From Cocos nucifera (Eukaryota > Streptophyta > Magnoliopsida > Arecales > Arecaceae): a stretch of DNA of 64,000 nucleotides. Position numbers and translations under genes: made by a program. Location: positions 704,501-768,500 of the forward strand of contig QRFJ01000023.1 in assembly GCA_006176705.1 (NCBI GenBank). Reading direction: 5' to 3'. Under the pieces are notes generated by a model that saw only the letters and a list, made by a program, of their open reading frames with translations, was not told the DNA's origin and did not search any database. Every line of letters begins with the position of its first letter. Positions within the stretch are counted from its first letter, which is position 1. Below, one piece after another: positions 24,885 through 35,090 of this stretch.

Positions 24885-25832
24885 TATTGGGGATAAATTC
24901 TGCTTCCACTGAAGTCTAGCTCGATGCTCAGCCTAATGCAACCAGTAGTCGCAGAAGAGCTTCAGCAGACGGGCTTCAGCCGAACCCCCAGCGGCCGAGC
25001 TTTTTCTAACCCGTTTAGCCGACCGAGCTACTTAGCTGTCGAGCTCCTCGAACTCCTAGTGTCCGAGCTCCTCAAACTTCTGGCGTCCGAGCTCCTTCGA
25101 GCCCGTTCAGCCGGCCAAACTGCTTAGCGGCCGAGCTCTTTGGACTTCAAGCGGTCGGGCTTTAACGGAATCTCCCAGCGCCTGAACTCTTCAGCGGTCG
25201 TCCCTCGGTCGAACTCCCCAAGCGACCGTCCCTTCAGCCGGCCGAGCTCCTCCGAACTTCTCTACAGCCGAACTCCTCTCGAACCTTCCCTTCAGCCGAA
25301 CTCTCCTACAAGTCCGAACTCTTCTGGGCGAACAACGAGACCGGACGGTATGGCCGCCACTACTGACGATACCACTCTCTCCGTAATCAGCCCCATGTGG
25401 CCCACGACCTGCCAGTATGGCTGTCAGCATCCGTCTGACGACGCCTTCCTCTCCGTACCGAACTTCATGCGACCCACGATTTGTCGGTATGGCTGTCACC
25501 AGCTGCCTGATGACGCCTTCCTCTCCGTACCGAACTCCATGCAACGGTATGGCCATCGCCATTAACTAGGCTCCACCTATAAAGGACCCTCCAGATACGC
25601 TAATCTCTAATCTCTGAACTCTGATCTCTAAGCTCTCCTCTTCTTCTTCAAGCTTTGGAACTCATTCCCGAGCACTCCATTCTTATTGGCTAGAGCTGAC
25701 TTGATCGTCGGAGGGTCCTACCGGAGCCACCCCTCCGGCTCCGGACGGGACTCTATTTTGCAGATCTCCGACGACGACCTCAGCGGCCTCCACTCCAGCG
25801 GACTCCGGCGATGATCAATTTCTGCGTTAACA
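24885..25832 (+). repeat. 5' LTR of the TR-GAG element
   Basis: Begins TATTGGGGATAAA (the 3' copy has TGTTGGGGATAGA, so the terminal TG is mutated here) and ends GCGTTAACA. It contains many GAGCTCCTCGAACT-like words in the U3 part, a TATAAAG box at 25578-25584 and a CT-rich leader. It aligns along its whole length with 29704-30651. Confidence 0.93.
25578..25584 (+). promoter_or_regulatory. TATA box of the TR-GAG LTR
   Basis: TATAAAG within CCTATAAAGGACCCTCC. The same motif stands at the equivalent place in the 3' LTR (30396-30402) and in the related minus-strand LTR at 59.5 kb. Confidence 0.65.
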
Positions 25833-25835
25833 GAT

Positions 25836-25852
25836 TGGCGCTAGAGGAAGGG
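25836..25852 (+). other. Candidate primer binding site
   Basis: TGGCGCTAGAGGAAGGG begins three bases after the end of the 5' LTR, the position expected for a tRNA primer site. The TGGCGC start is typical of Ty3/gypsy elements; I do not assign a specific tRNA. Confidence 0.65.
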
Positions 25853-25949
25853 CCTGAACCTCTGAAGTCCCCTTATTCTTAAAGGAGTGCTCGGCGACGA
25901 TTTTTCTCTTCCCTCTCTGGAGATCTCCCCTTTCTCTTTCGAAGAGAAA

Positions 25950-27368
25950 ATGCCATCCAGGAGAGCTTCGGCACGGCGCTCGATGGCCTCCGCGGCTCGA
26001 TCCCATCTGGATCCGTCTTCAGCCCCGACGGCTCAGGTTCCACCCGCACCGACGGTGGATGTGAAGCAGTTCGACCTGCTTGTCCAACAGGTCCGTGGCC
26101 TCACAGAGGCATTGCAGGCTATGCAGCAGCCCCCGGTGGCGACTCCACCAAGAGACACACCATCGAAATATCGGAAACCAGCCCCAGGAAAGAGTACTAG
26201 GGCCAACGTACCCGTCGCTCCTAAGAAGGGAAAGCAGAAAGCTGAGGATCCGTGTTCGGATCATGGTTCTCTTCTCGGGGAGACCTTCCCCATTTATAGC
26301 CGAAAGCCCCCCAAGATCTGCAACCGAGATGACGCCCTCGATCACAAACTATGGGAGATGGACCGACGGATTGAAGAGCTCGGCCACGTCGTTCCGGCTC
26401 ATCATGCCGACATCCATGCTGATCCTCCTTTCTCCCTCCAAATAATGCAAGAGCCCATCCCGCCAAACTTCAAGCTCCCTCAACTTGAAAGTTACGATGG
26501 GGCCTCTGATTCGGTTGATCATCTAGAGGCCTTCCGGACCATGATGCTCCTTCACGGCGCTTCAGATGCCATGCTGTGTCGAGCCTTCCCATCTACCTTA
26601 AAAGGAGCAGCGAGGAACTGGTACTCGGCGTTGAAGTCAAGTACGATCTTCTCTTTTGACCAGATGAGCAGTCAGTTCGCGGCCCACTTCATTAGCAGCC
26701 GACGACCGAGCCGAGGTTCAGATTCTCTGATGAACGTCAAGCAGAAGCAAGGGGAATCCATCCGGGTTTACGTCACCCGGTTTAACGCCGCGGCATTGAA
26801 AGTCCGGGACTTGAACCAGTCTGTCACGATGGCCGCACTCAAGGACGGCCTTCAGAAAAATAACTTGCTGTTCTCCCTGGAGAAAAGGTACCCCAGGGAC
26901 TTCGCCGATCTACTAGCTCGGGTCAAGAGACATGCTTGTGCGGAAGAAGCCTTCAAGTTGAAGGACGAAGAAGCCTTAAGGGAGCGGCTGGCAGGCAATG
27001 GGGAGCCGAATGAAGATCGACCGCGCTCACAGACTCCCTCCAGTAGCAGGCGGGCTCGAACTCCTCGAGCTTATAGAGAAGCGCGAAGAAGCCCTCCTCC
27101 CAAAAGATTTCGCGACTATGCCTCCCTCAACGCTCCTCGAACTCAGATCTTCACCGAAGTTAAGAAACAACTGCCAAGACCAGAAGGGTTACGGTCTCCC
27201 CCAAACAAGCGTGATCGAAGCAAGTACTGCCTCTACCATCGCGACCATGGCCACGACATCGAGGAGTGCATCCAGCTCCGAGACGGAATCGAGGAGCTCG
27301 TTAGAAAGGGGCGGCTAAGTAAATTCATTCGACGCCAATCTGAAGATCGACGAAGGGCGCTGCCGTAA
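25950..27368 (+). CDS. gag: Gag polyprotein of the TR-GAG element
   Basis: Uninterrupted frame of 472 residues from the first ATG (an upstream in-frame GTG at 25887 is not preferred). The N-terminus is Ala/Ser/Pro-rich and basic. The retrotransposon gag domain spans about residues 170-330, with FKLPQLESYDGASD, AFPSTLKGAARNWYSAL, FAAHFISSRRP and KQKQGESIRVYVTRFN. A basic Arg/Ser/Pro-rich linker follows. The C-terminus has YCLYHRDHGHDIEECIQLRD, a Cys/His cluster spaced like a degenerate zinc knuckle and typical of Tat-lineage gags. The protein would form the virus-like particle. The frame is intact although the element has no pol, which suggests selection on gag, recent activity or both. The frame closes before the tandem array begins. 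Confidence 0.93.
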   Translation: MPSRRASARRSMASAARSHLDPSSAPTAQVPPAPTVDVKQFDLLVQQVRGLTEALQAMQQPPVATPPRDTPSKYRKPAPGKSTRANVPVAPKKGKQKAEDPCSDHGSLLGETFPIYSRKPPKICNRDDALDHKLWEMDRRIEELGHVVPAHHADIHADPPFSLQIMQEPIPPNFKLPQLESYDGASDSVDHLEAFRTMMLLHGASDAMLCRAFPSTLKGAARNWYSALKSSTIFSFDQMSSQFAAHFISSRRPSRGSDSLMNVKQKQGESIRVYVTRFNAAALKVRDLNQSVTMAALKDGLQKNNLLFSLEKRYPRDFADLLARVKRHACAEEAFKLKDEEALRERLAGNGEPNEDRPRSQTPSSSRRARTPRAYREARRSPPPKRFRDYASLNAPRTQIFTEVKKQLPRPEGLRSPPNKRDRSKYCLYHRDHGHDIEECIQLRDGIEELVRKGRLSKFIRRQSEDRRRALP

Positions 27369-27714
27369 TAAGAAACGATAAGATCGGCCGCCTCACGACG
27401 TCGTCAACGTTACCCCAGGACCCAGCGTCGAAGCCAAGAGAAGCATGCTTCAAAGTGAGGAAGCCAGCATGAGATAGAAAAGGTCGTCCGCATGAAGAAG
27501 CGCGGAGGAACAATGCTACCACGATCCTAAATCACAAAAAATTTAGGAAAACATTGCCAGTAACTTCCTTTCAAAAAAGTTCTTCCCTTTCAATAGTATA
27601 TTGTTTTTGGGCGCCAAAACTATGTAATGACAGGAAAAGAAGCAGTCAATAGCCGCCGTATTAGGAACAGGAGGAAGACATTATCCTAACACGAGCAGGT
27701 CAAAGACCATCAAC

Positions 27715-29250
27715 CTCGGCCAGAGATAAGATCTCTCCCGAGCGACCACCTCGGCCAGAGATAAGATCTCTCCCGAGAATCAACCTCGACCAGAGATAAA
27801 ATCTCTCCCGAGCGACCACCTCGGTCAGAGATAAGATCTCTCCCGAGAAGCTCGGCCAGAGATAAGATCTCTACCGAGAATCAACCTTGGTCAGAGATAA
27901 GATCTCTTTCGAGCGACCACCTCGGTCAGAGATAAGATCTCTCCCAAGCATCAACCTCGATCAGAGATAAGATCTCTCTCGAGAAGCTCGGCCAAGATAA
28001 GATCTCTCCCGAGCGACCATCCTCGGCTAGAGATAAGATCTCTCCCGAGAAGCTCGGCCAGAGATAAGATCTCTCCCGAGAATCAACCTCGATCAGAGAT
28101 AAGATCTCTCCGAGCGACCACTCGATAAGATCGAGATAAGATCTCTCCGAGAATCGGCCAGAGATAAGATTCTCCCGAGCGACCACCTCGGCCAGAGATA
28201 AGATCTCTCTCGAGAAGCTCGGCCAGAGATAAGATCTCTCCCGAGAATCAACCTCGGTCAGAGATAAGATCTCTCCCTAGCGACCACCTCGGCCAGAAAT
28301 AAGATCTCTCCCAAGAAGCTCGGCCAGAGATAAGATCTCTTCCGAGAATCAACCTCAACCAAAGATAAGATCTCTTCCAAGCGACCACCTTGGCCAGAGA
28401 TAAGATCTCTCCCGAGAAGCTCGGCCAGAGATAAGATCTCTCCGAGAATCAACCTCGGCCAGAGATAAGATCTCTCTCGAGCGACCACCTCGGCCAGAGA
28501 TAAGATCTCTCTCGAGAAGCTCGGCCAGAGATAAGATCTCTCTCGAGAATCAACCTCAACCAGAGATAAGATCTCTCTCGAGCAACCACCTCGGCTAGAG
28601 ATAAGATCTCTCCCGAGTGAAGGCCTCGTTCACAAAGGACGAGATGGGGAGAGAGGCCCTGGCAGTGGCCCTTATGTGCCCCCACAGCTCGTTAGGAATA
28701 GGAGGAGAACCTTGTTCTAACGCGAGCAACAACCTCGACTAGAGATAAGATTTCTCCTGAGCGACCATTGACAACCTCGGTTAGAGATAAAATCTCTTCT
28801 GAGCGACCGAGTCAACCTCGATTAGGAACAGGAGGAGAACCTCGTCCTAACGCGAGCAATAACCTCGGCTAGAGATAAGATCTCTTCCGAGAGAAGGCCT
28901 CATTCACAAAGAACGAGATGGAGGGAGAGGCTCTGGCAGCGGTCCTTATGTGCCCCTACAGCCCGTTAGGAATAGGAGAAGAACCTCGTCCTAATGCGAG
29001 CAACAACCTCGGCTAGAGATAAGATCTCTCCTGAGCGATCATTGACAACCTCGGCTAGAGATAAGATCTCTTCCGAGCGACCGAGTCAACCTCGGCTAGA
29101 GATAAAATCTCTTCCGAGCAACCGTGGACAACCCTGACTAGAGATAAGATCTCTTTCGAGCGATCAAGTCGACCTCAGTTAGGAACAGGAGGAGAACCTC
29201 ATCATAACTCGAGCATCAACCTCGGCTAGAGATAAGATCTCTCCCGAGCG
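27715..29250 (+). repeat. Array of about 35 palindromic units in the TR-GAG interior
   Basis: Each unit has a core AGAGAT, AAG, ATCTCT, in which the two six-base arms are complementary. Most also have outer arms CTCGG and CCGAG, so the unit can form a stem-loop of about 28 nt. About 27 units lie in 27715-28620, separated by short spacers that rotate among AATCAAC, GCGACCAC and AAG types, giving a higher-order period near 100 bp. About eight more units are dispersed to 29250, mixed with a second motif in which TTAGGA pairs with TCCTAA. The array replaces the pol region. It does not encode a continuous plus-strand protein. Confidence 0.92.
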
Positions 29251-29683
29251 CCCGAGACAACCTCGACCAGAGTGCCCGAGAAGCCTTGGATAGAGATAAG
29301 GTCCGCGACAACCTCGGCCAAGATGCCCGAGACGACCTCGGCCAGAGAAAAGCAATCTCCCGAGCGTCCATGCCAACCTCGGCCAGAAATAAGATCGGAG
29401 GCAACCCCAGCTGAAGATCAGATCTCTTCCGAGCGCCCGCATCGACCTCGACTGTAGGAGACAATGTCGTCCCCGAGGAGCGCAACCTCCGACTTCGATT
29501 GCAGCGGATGAAGCCCCCCTCAACCTCGGCTGGAGATGGGATATTCTCCGGGCTTCAACTTCGATATCAACTTTAGCTGAAGGTGAGATCTCCCCCGAGC
29601 TTCGATCTAGACCAGCACGGAGCTCAGAGGAAGACTTCGGCAGTCGCCTTTCCTGCACTCCCTTCCTTCAATTTTCGAACTCG

Positions 29684-29703
29684 AAAGTGGGGGGGGGGGC
29701 TAG
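29684..29703 (+). other. Polypurine tract
   Basis: AAAGT followed by a run of 11 G, then CTAG, immediately upstream of the 3' LTR. This is the expected place for plus-strand priming. Confidence 0.85.
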
Positions 29704-30651
29704 TGTTGGGGATAGATCCCGCTCCCGTCGAAGTCTAGCTCGATGCTCAGCTAATGTAACCAGTAGCCGCAGAAGAGCTTCAGCAGATGGGCTTCATCCG
29801 AACCCCCAGCGGCCGGGCTTCTTCTAACCCGTTCAGCCGGCCGAGCTACTTAGCTGCCGAGCTCCTCAAACTCCTAGCGTCCGAGCTCCTCAAACTCCTA
29901 GCGTCCGAGCTCCTTTGAGCCCGTTCAGCCGGCCAAACTGCTTAGCAGCCGAGCTCCTTGGACTCCAAGCAGTCGAACTTTAATGGAATCCCCCAGCGTC
30001 CGAACTCCTCAGCGGTCGTCCCTCGGCCAAACTCCCGAAGCGGCCATCCCTTCAGCCGGTCGAGCTCCTCCGAACTTCTCTACAGCCGAACTCCTCCCAA
30101 ACTTTTCCTTCAGCCGAACTCTCCTACAAGTCCGAACTCCTCTGGACGAACAACGAAATCGAACGGTATGGCCGCCACTATTGGCGACACCACTCTCTCC
30201 GTAATCAGCCCCATATGGCTCACGACCTGTCAGTATGGCTGTCAGCATCCACCTGATGGCGCCTTTCTCTTCGTACCGAACTTCATGCGACCCATGACTT
30301 ATCGGTATGGCTGTCACCAGCCGCCTGACGACGCCTTCCTCTCCATACCGAACTCCATGCGGCGGTATGGCCGTCTCCATCAACTAGGCTCCGCCTATAA
30401 AGGACCCTCCAGATACGCTAATCTCTAATATCTGAACTCTAATATCTAAGCTCTCCTCTTCTTCTTCAAGCTCCGGAACTCATTCTCGAGCACTCCATTC
30501 TTGTTGGTCAGAGCTGACTTGATCATCGAAGGGTCCTGCCGGAGCCACCCCCCACCGGCTCCGAACGGAACTCTGTTTTGCAGGTCCCAGCGGCGACTTC
30601 AGTGGCCTCCACTCCAGCGGACTTCGGCGACGATCAATTTCTGCGTCAACA
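29704..30651 (+). repeat. 3' LTR of the TR-GAG element
   Basis: Begins TGTTGGGGATAGA and ends GCGTCAACA, followed by the GAGCT target duplication. It is homologous to 24885-25832 over its full length with many substitutions and compensating small indels, and carries TATAAAG at 30396-30402. Confidence 0.93.
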
Positions 30652-30656
30652 GAGCT

Positions 30657-32034
30657 CAAAGGGGTTGTAGGGTGATCTTATATAGAGCTGAGGCCAGCAT
30701 TTCCTAGCCTCCAGCGGGGTCCGAGTAGGAGCAGGAGGTGGAGTCGTCTTCCGTCTATGAGCTGGACTCCTGCTTGGAATTATGGAGGCCCACTCTGGCT
30801 GCAGGGCCGGGCCAAAGCCGAGCCACATCACCTGCTGGGCTCGTAAATGGACCGGGCCGGTCGACTGGTCTAGGCCGGCCGATGAGCCAGGCCTTATATT
30901 ATAAGTGAAAAGATGTTTGAACAAGTAAAACAACGTTGATAGATGATTAGAAGATCTCATGCCTTCTCTTCCTACTGGACCTTTAATTTTTACATACCCT
31001 CGGCAAAAAAATTCAAGCACCAGCACCTTCTCCTGTACTACGGTCTTGCATCACAAACTCTTAAGCAATCTCTCAACATGCAAAAATCGGATTAAAAAAA
31101 AAGTTAAAATAAATTTTATTAGCAGAATCAATTAATGAAAACTGATTGTGTTGAAAGGGTATTTATAGGAAACACTTGATGAAGCCAATTGAGATTTCCT
31201 CATGGGATATTATTTACCTAGAAATAGAGATAATATAAAAAATAATAAAAATAATTTTCTAACTTCTCTTAGACTTCCAAGTCATTTAATAAGAGCTTGT
31301 ATAAGAAATAAAAAAGAGAGTTTTTATTAAAAAAAAAAAAGTTCTTAAGATTTCATGAAGCCAATATAGTTTTCCTCAAGGGGTATTATTTGCCGATAAA
31401 CAGAGATAATATCAAAAATAATAAAAAAAAATTTTAAGTTCTCTTGGACTTCCAAGTCATCTAACAAGAGTTTATAGAAGAAATAAACAGGAAAATTTGT
31501 AAAAACAAAAATAAAAATTGTTCTTAAATTATTATTCCACAAAATAGTATTTTTGTAAATGTCTAGAACTTTGCTTCATGTTGTTTTCCTGCCTCAAAAA
31601 TGAAGAACACTTTCAAGTTCAAAAACAAACATCTAGTTCATTTTTGTAAATAAAAGGAGATAGTATGCTGGTTGTTTCATTTTTTGTGCGTGCATAAATA
31701 TGTCTCTTAGAATCCATTAGGATTAGGCCTATAGGATTTGTATGGAAATTGGCGGTGCGGTAGCAGGGAAATCCATAACTAGAGATAGAAGTTGCATAAT
31801 TTGCAATCAAATCTTCCTTGCACATATAAGAAGCTTGGTGATGATACTTTCATGCTTTGGCCGTAAGTGAACAAGAACTAGGGAGAGAGCTTATTGTCTT
31901 GCTGAGGAGCGTGATCGTTTTAACACTACTAGCTAGTTCCGCTAGTCTCTTACTATCTCGAGTTTCTGGTACTTTCTTACTGCATATGCAATAATTTAGA
32001 GAATTTTTTTGATTTTCTGAAAGCTTCTACCCTC
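30657..32034. other. Intergenic region with a tandem duplication
   Basis: 30657-31040 continues the GC-rich minus-strand promoter-like sequence and then becomes AT-rich. A direct duplication with a period of about 176 bp lies at about 31179-31354 and 31355-31530 (shared GAAGCCAAT, GGACTTCCAAGTCAT and AAATAAA words), clearly diverged. No gene seen. Confidence 0.6.
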
Positions 32035-32440
32035 CGAGTTTGTCAATATTAACTTCGATGATGGTATTAAGGATAGCAAAGATGGTGTAGGCTACGCCAT
32101 CCGAGGCCCAGATGTCAGATTGCTGGCTAATAGGCGTTCACCCCTATTCAAGCTATTGGTTTTCGGAGCGGAGCTCCGTGCCATCTGGGCGGACATCATT
32201 TGCACACGACTGGAGTTGCAAACGAAGATAATATTTATTGAGGGCAACTCTATCATAGCCATTGATTGGATTCGAGATGAGGTGAAACATCTGAAAGTTC
32301 ATCCACTGCTCCGAAACATCTAAAGGTCCCTCTATCATTTCTCCATGACGACTGTTCGATATGTCTTTCAAAAGATGAACAGTGCCGTGGATTGGGTTGC
32401 CGACCATACTGAAGACTGGACATGGCGTCAAGGCAACAAA
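32035..32440 (+). pseudogene. RNase H-like domain relic (retrotransposon-derived)
   Basis: In one frame the sequence reads INFDDGIKDSKDGVGYAIRG, then FGAELRAIWADI, then FIEGNSIIAIDWI, ending at a stop near 32323. Further remnants NSAVDWVADH follow in the next stretch. The order and spacing match the RNase H-like (RVT_3) domain found at the end of plant non-LTR retrotransposons and in stand-alone proteins derived from them. The usual EGDS motif reads EGNS, replacing a catalytic Asp, and the frame is broken, so it is not functional. No reverse transcriptase is visible upstream. Confidence 0.6.
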
Positions 32441-32520
32441 TGCCCAGGGGTCTTGCATGATATTTTGTATGTTTATTTTTTGGACTGTACTTATAATAGA
32501 ATGGTGTGATCATCTAATAA

Positions 32521-32909
32521 GGATGGCAATTTTATCCAACCCACCGGATATCCGATTTGACCGAACTCGAATGAAGCAGATTTTATCCGACTCGATTGGA
32601 ACCCAAGGTGGATATGGGTTCTAAAAAAATTATCCAAAGCTGGTTCGTGTCGGATTTGGATAATGATATGCCTCGATCTGAATCCGATAAGGGATAACGT
32701 TAATACATATCTCTCATTCAAAATTATAATGATTTTATATTATTTATATATATCCGATCTGATTTGATCCGAGTAATCCTTCTTATACACTTAATTTGAT
32801 CCGATCCGATTTGATCCGAAGCGGATATAGGGCAAGTATGGATATGGGATCTTTACTTATAGAGCGGATATGGATATGGGCCAATCCACGTACTCATCCA
32901 TTGCCATCT
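32521..32909. mobile_element. MITE-like element with GGATGGCAAT termini
   Basis: The left end GGATGGCAAT is matched at the right end by the reverse complement of ATTGCCATCT (9 of 10 bases). The interior is rich in GGATATGG, GATCCGA and TCGGAT words, a composition common in non-autonomous hAT-like plant elements that start with this sequence. I could not see a convincing target duplication. Confidence 0.55.
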
Positions 32910-34234
32910 CTATCACCTGGTTATACCAAGAAAAAAAAAAATGAAAAAAAAAAAGAGGGAGTGGCCCCTTGGCCTATTGCCTTGCATCAAAGATGTGATA
33001 AATATAATGGTACATATCCCTCGCAAAACCATATAGAAGTGGAATCAATTATGCCGTGTCTGAGTGTCTCAAACTTCTTTCCATATTCTTCTAAGTTTGA
33101 GGTTAGGAGATGATTTCGGCGGCATGGAGGCGGTTGGTATGGTCTCTAATTGAGATATTTGGGAACTTCTTGTTGGGTTATTTTTGGACTAAACATGTTC
33201 GGTGATGTTCCCTCTTCTTATTAGGTTTAGTAAACAAGCAAACAAATAAATCAAGATGTTAGAATCAAGTGTAGGCTTGGGTGACCAACCTTGCCTAAAT
33301 TAATCTGCAATTGTTGAGCCCAATTCGACTCATTCAAAACTCTTGATGTTGGGGCTTAAAATTAAACTAAGGAAGGTCTTCAATTCCACAAGTCTAGGTC
33401 TATTCAGTGGCTAGGCAGCCTGCCCAGGCCTCTCGAGTGAGCTTGGCCCAAGGTATTAGGTTCGGCATGCCAAGTTGGGCCTAGAAAATACTCTTTTTAT
33501 TAAATGGGTACGACTCTGATTCAAGATTAAAGCCAGGCCCGAACTTGGTCTGACCTGAAATTTTTTTTTAACCTTAGGTTTTGTCGATATGTAAAATTAA
33601 GGGAAGAAGGTTTAAAATTTTAAAGTGCCTCATTTTAGTTTTTCAGTATTGAAATTATTTTTAAAATATTTTTTGTATGGTTTAAAAATGAAAAAAATGA
33701 TTACGAATTTAGATTAAAAGCCGGGCTTTTATCTGCAAAGTAGACGGCCATGGGTCTTATGTTTTCCATTTAGACAAGTTTGGTCTCAGCCTGGCCCAGT
33801 TCGGCCCATGAACAGGTTTGCACAGGACTGGATGCAAAGAAATCAAGGCCCATGAGGTAGGGGTGGTATGGACTATGGAGCGTGTTTCTTGTCGTCTTCC
33901 ATGATGCAAGAGATGGTCATCAATGGAGTTCCTCTTATGGAACATTCTAGAGGCTCCAAGCCCCTTTGCCGCTATTTTAAGGCCCTCGTGATGAGATATG
34001 CTCTATGGTCCAAATGAGAATTGGATGGCATGCTTCTTTTCATTTATTTGGTAGGACAAAAAAGTATATAGCTCCTCTCTCACTTAAAATTTATCTCGAA
34101 AGTGCAAATTCTATACCATCATGTACATTCTGCAACAAATTCATCTCAGATGCCCAATATCCTATGAGCTCCACAAAAATAGTATATGATCTTTCTTACA
34201 TCCCATTGGGCATCAAAATAACTCTTAGCATCCA
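32910..34234. other. Intergenic region, repeat-like, no gene
   Basis: Contains words such as CCAGGCCCGAACTTGG and TCGGCCCATGAACAGG that recur in degenerate plant DNA transposons, but no terminal repeats could be paired. No coding region recognised. Confidence 0.4.
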
Positions 34235-35090
34235 CTAGAGTTATTAAGATGGGCCAGCCCACCTCGATCTATCTCTAAATGAGATGGATTAGCCTAGTCC
34301 GTTTAACTGATGGATTGAAAAAATTTCAACATAATCTGATCTACCATGGGTTGCGGGTTAAACAAACCAATCCATCAAATTTTTTTTTTTCAAAAAATAT
34401 AAAATAATAATATAAATAAAAATTCATATGCAATTCAAGCTTAAATTAAAGTTAAATATTTAATACAATCCAAAATAAATACTTAATACAATCCAAACTT
34501 AAAAAAAATTTAAAGTTCTAATTTTTAAACTAATTTAAAGATAAATCAAAGTTTGGATGGGAGGGGCCGAAGGCAGGAAGAAGGCGGGCGGAGGGAGCCT
34601 ACCGACCTAGGTGGGGGGGGAGGGGGGGGAGAAGGTGGCCGTGTGGGGGGCAGGGGCAGGGAGAAGGCGGGCGGTGCGGGATCGAGGGGGTGTGGGGGTG
34701 GCTGGGGTGAGAAGGGAGGAGGGGGTGGGTTGGTGGGGCTGTTTCTGTTTGAGTAGAACTTACCATGGGTGGGCGTCTGGGCGATGCGCTATGGTCTTAT
34801 GGGCTACAATGTTCGGAAGCAGACGATCACGTAGATACAGACGGGCTGAGGTTGAGCAGGAAATAAGAATTTAGGGATTTGAAATGAAAAATAATTTTAA
34901 TATATTTTAAAATAAAATAGACGAGTCAGTCCATCCCGATCCGTCTTGAACCCACCACAATCTGCAATCCAAATGGGATGGGTTATTTAACTCGCTTCTA
35001 AATGTGTTGCTAAAATATGAACCCAACCAGCCCCGTTTATATGACGGAACGGGTCAATCCGATGGGTCCAACCCAAGTTGATAACTCTAG
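34235..35090. mobile_element. Non-autonomous DNA transposon with TIRs and a G-rich core
   Basis: Left terminus CTAGAGTTATTAAGATGGG and right terminus (reverse complement) CTAGAGTTATCAACTTGGG match at 16 of 19 positions. CATCCA on the left and CATCAA on the right may be an imperfect target duplication. Length is 856 bp. Subterminal sequences are rich in GGGTTGGACC-type words, as in hAT-like MITEs. The centre (about 34545-34760) is unrelated GC-rich sequence. Confidence 0.6.
34545..34760 (+). repeat. G-rich island inside the transposon
   Basis: Extremely purine/G-rich on the plus strand, with many runs of three or more G, flanked on both sides by AT-rich transposon sequence. The open frame across it is low-complexity Gly/Arg and is not proposed as a gene. 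Confidence 0.8.

Larger units (their letters stand above)
24885..30651 (+). mobile_element. Gag-only non-autonomous LTR retrotransposon (TR-GAG type)
   Basis: Complete 5.77-kb element. It has direct LTRs of equal length (948 bp each), a 5-bp target duplication GAGCT (24880-24884 and 30652-30656), a candidate primer site directly after the 5' LTR, one long gag frame, and a G-run polypurine tract directly before the 3' LTR. There is no protease, reverse transcriptase, RNase H or integrase sequence between gag and the 3' LTR. That space is filled instead by short palindromic tandem units. This architecture is that of the plant TR-GAG elements, which are thought to move using proteins of an autonomous Ty3/gypsy relative. 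Both LTRs are readily alignable but differ at many sites, so the insertion is not very recent. Confidence 0.93.
24799..30683 (-). promoter_or_regulatory. Minus-strand core promoter and leader split by the TR-GAG insertion
   Basis: On the minus strand, CTATATAAGA at about 30683-30674 looks like a TATA box. Skipping the retrotransposon and one target copy, the downstream sequence continues at 24879 as a CT-rich leader and reaches GTCGAG followed by GTAATAG near 24810, which looks like a 5'-UTR splice donor; CACAG acceptor-like sequence follows near 24775. This suggests an interrupted promoter and leader of a minus-strand transcription unit or of an older transposon. No product was recognised in the GC-rich 24190-24750 stretch that follows. 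Confidence 0.35.

Noticed and set aside
27715..28620. CRISPR-like array of regular palindromic repeats
   Set aside because: Repeats and spacers are both repetitive, the host DNA is plant nuclear, and the array lies between gag and the 3' LTR of a retrotransposon. There are no cas genes and spacers are not unique.
27926..29658. Minus-strand frames through the hairpin array
   Set aside because: They are repetitive translations of the repeat unit (words such as EILSLAEV). They are antisense to gag and have no coding features.
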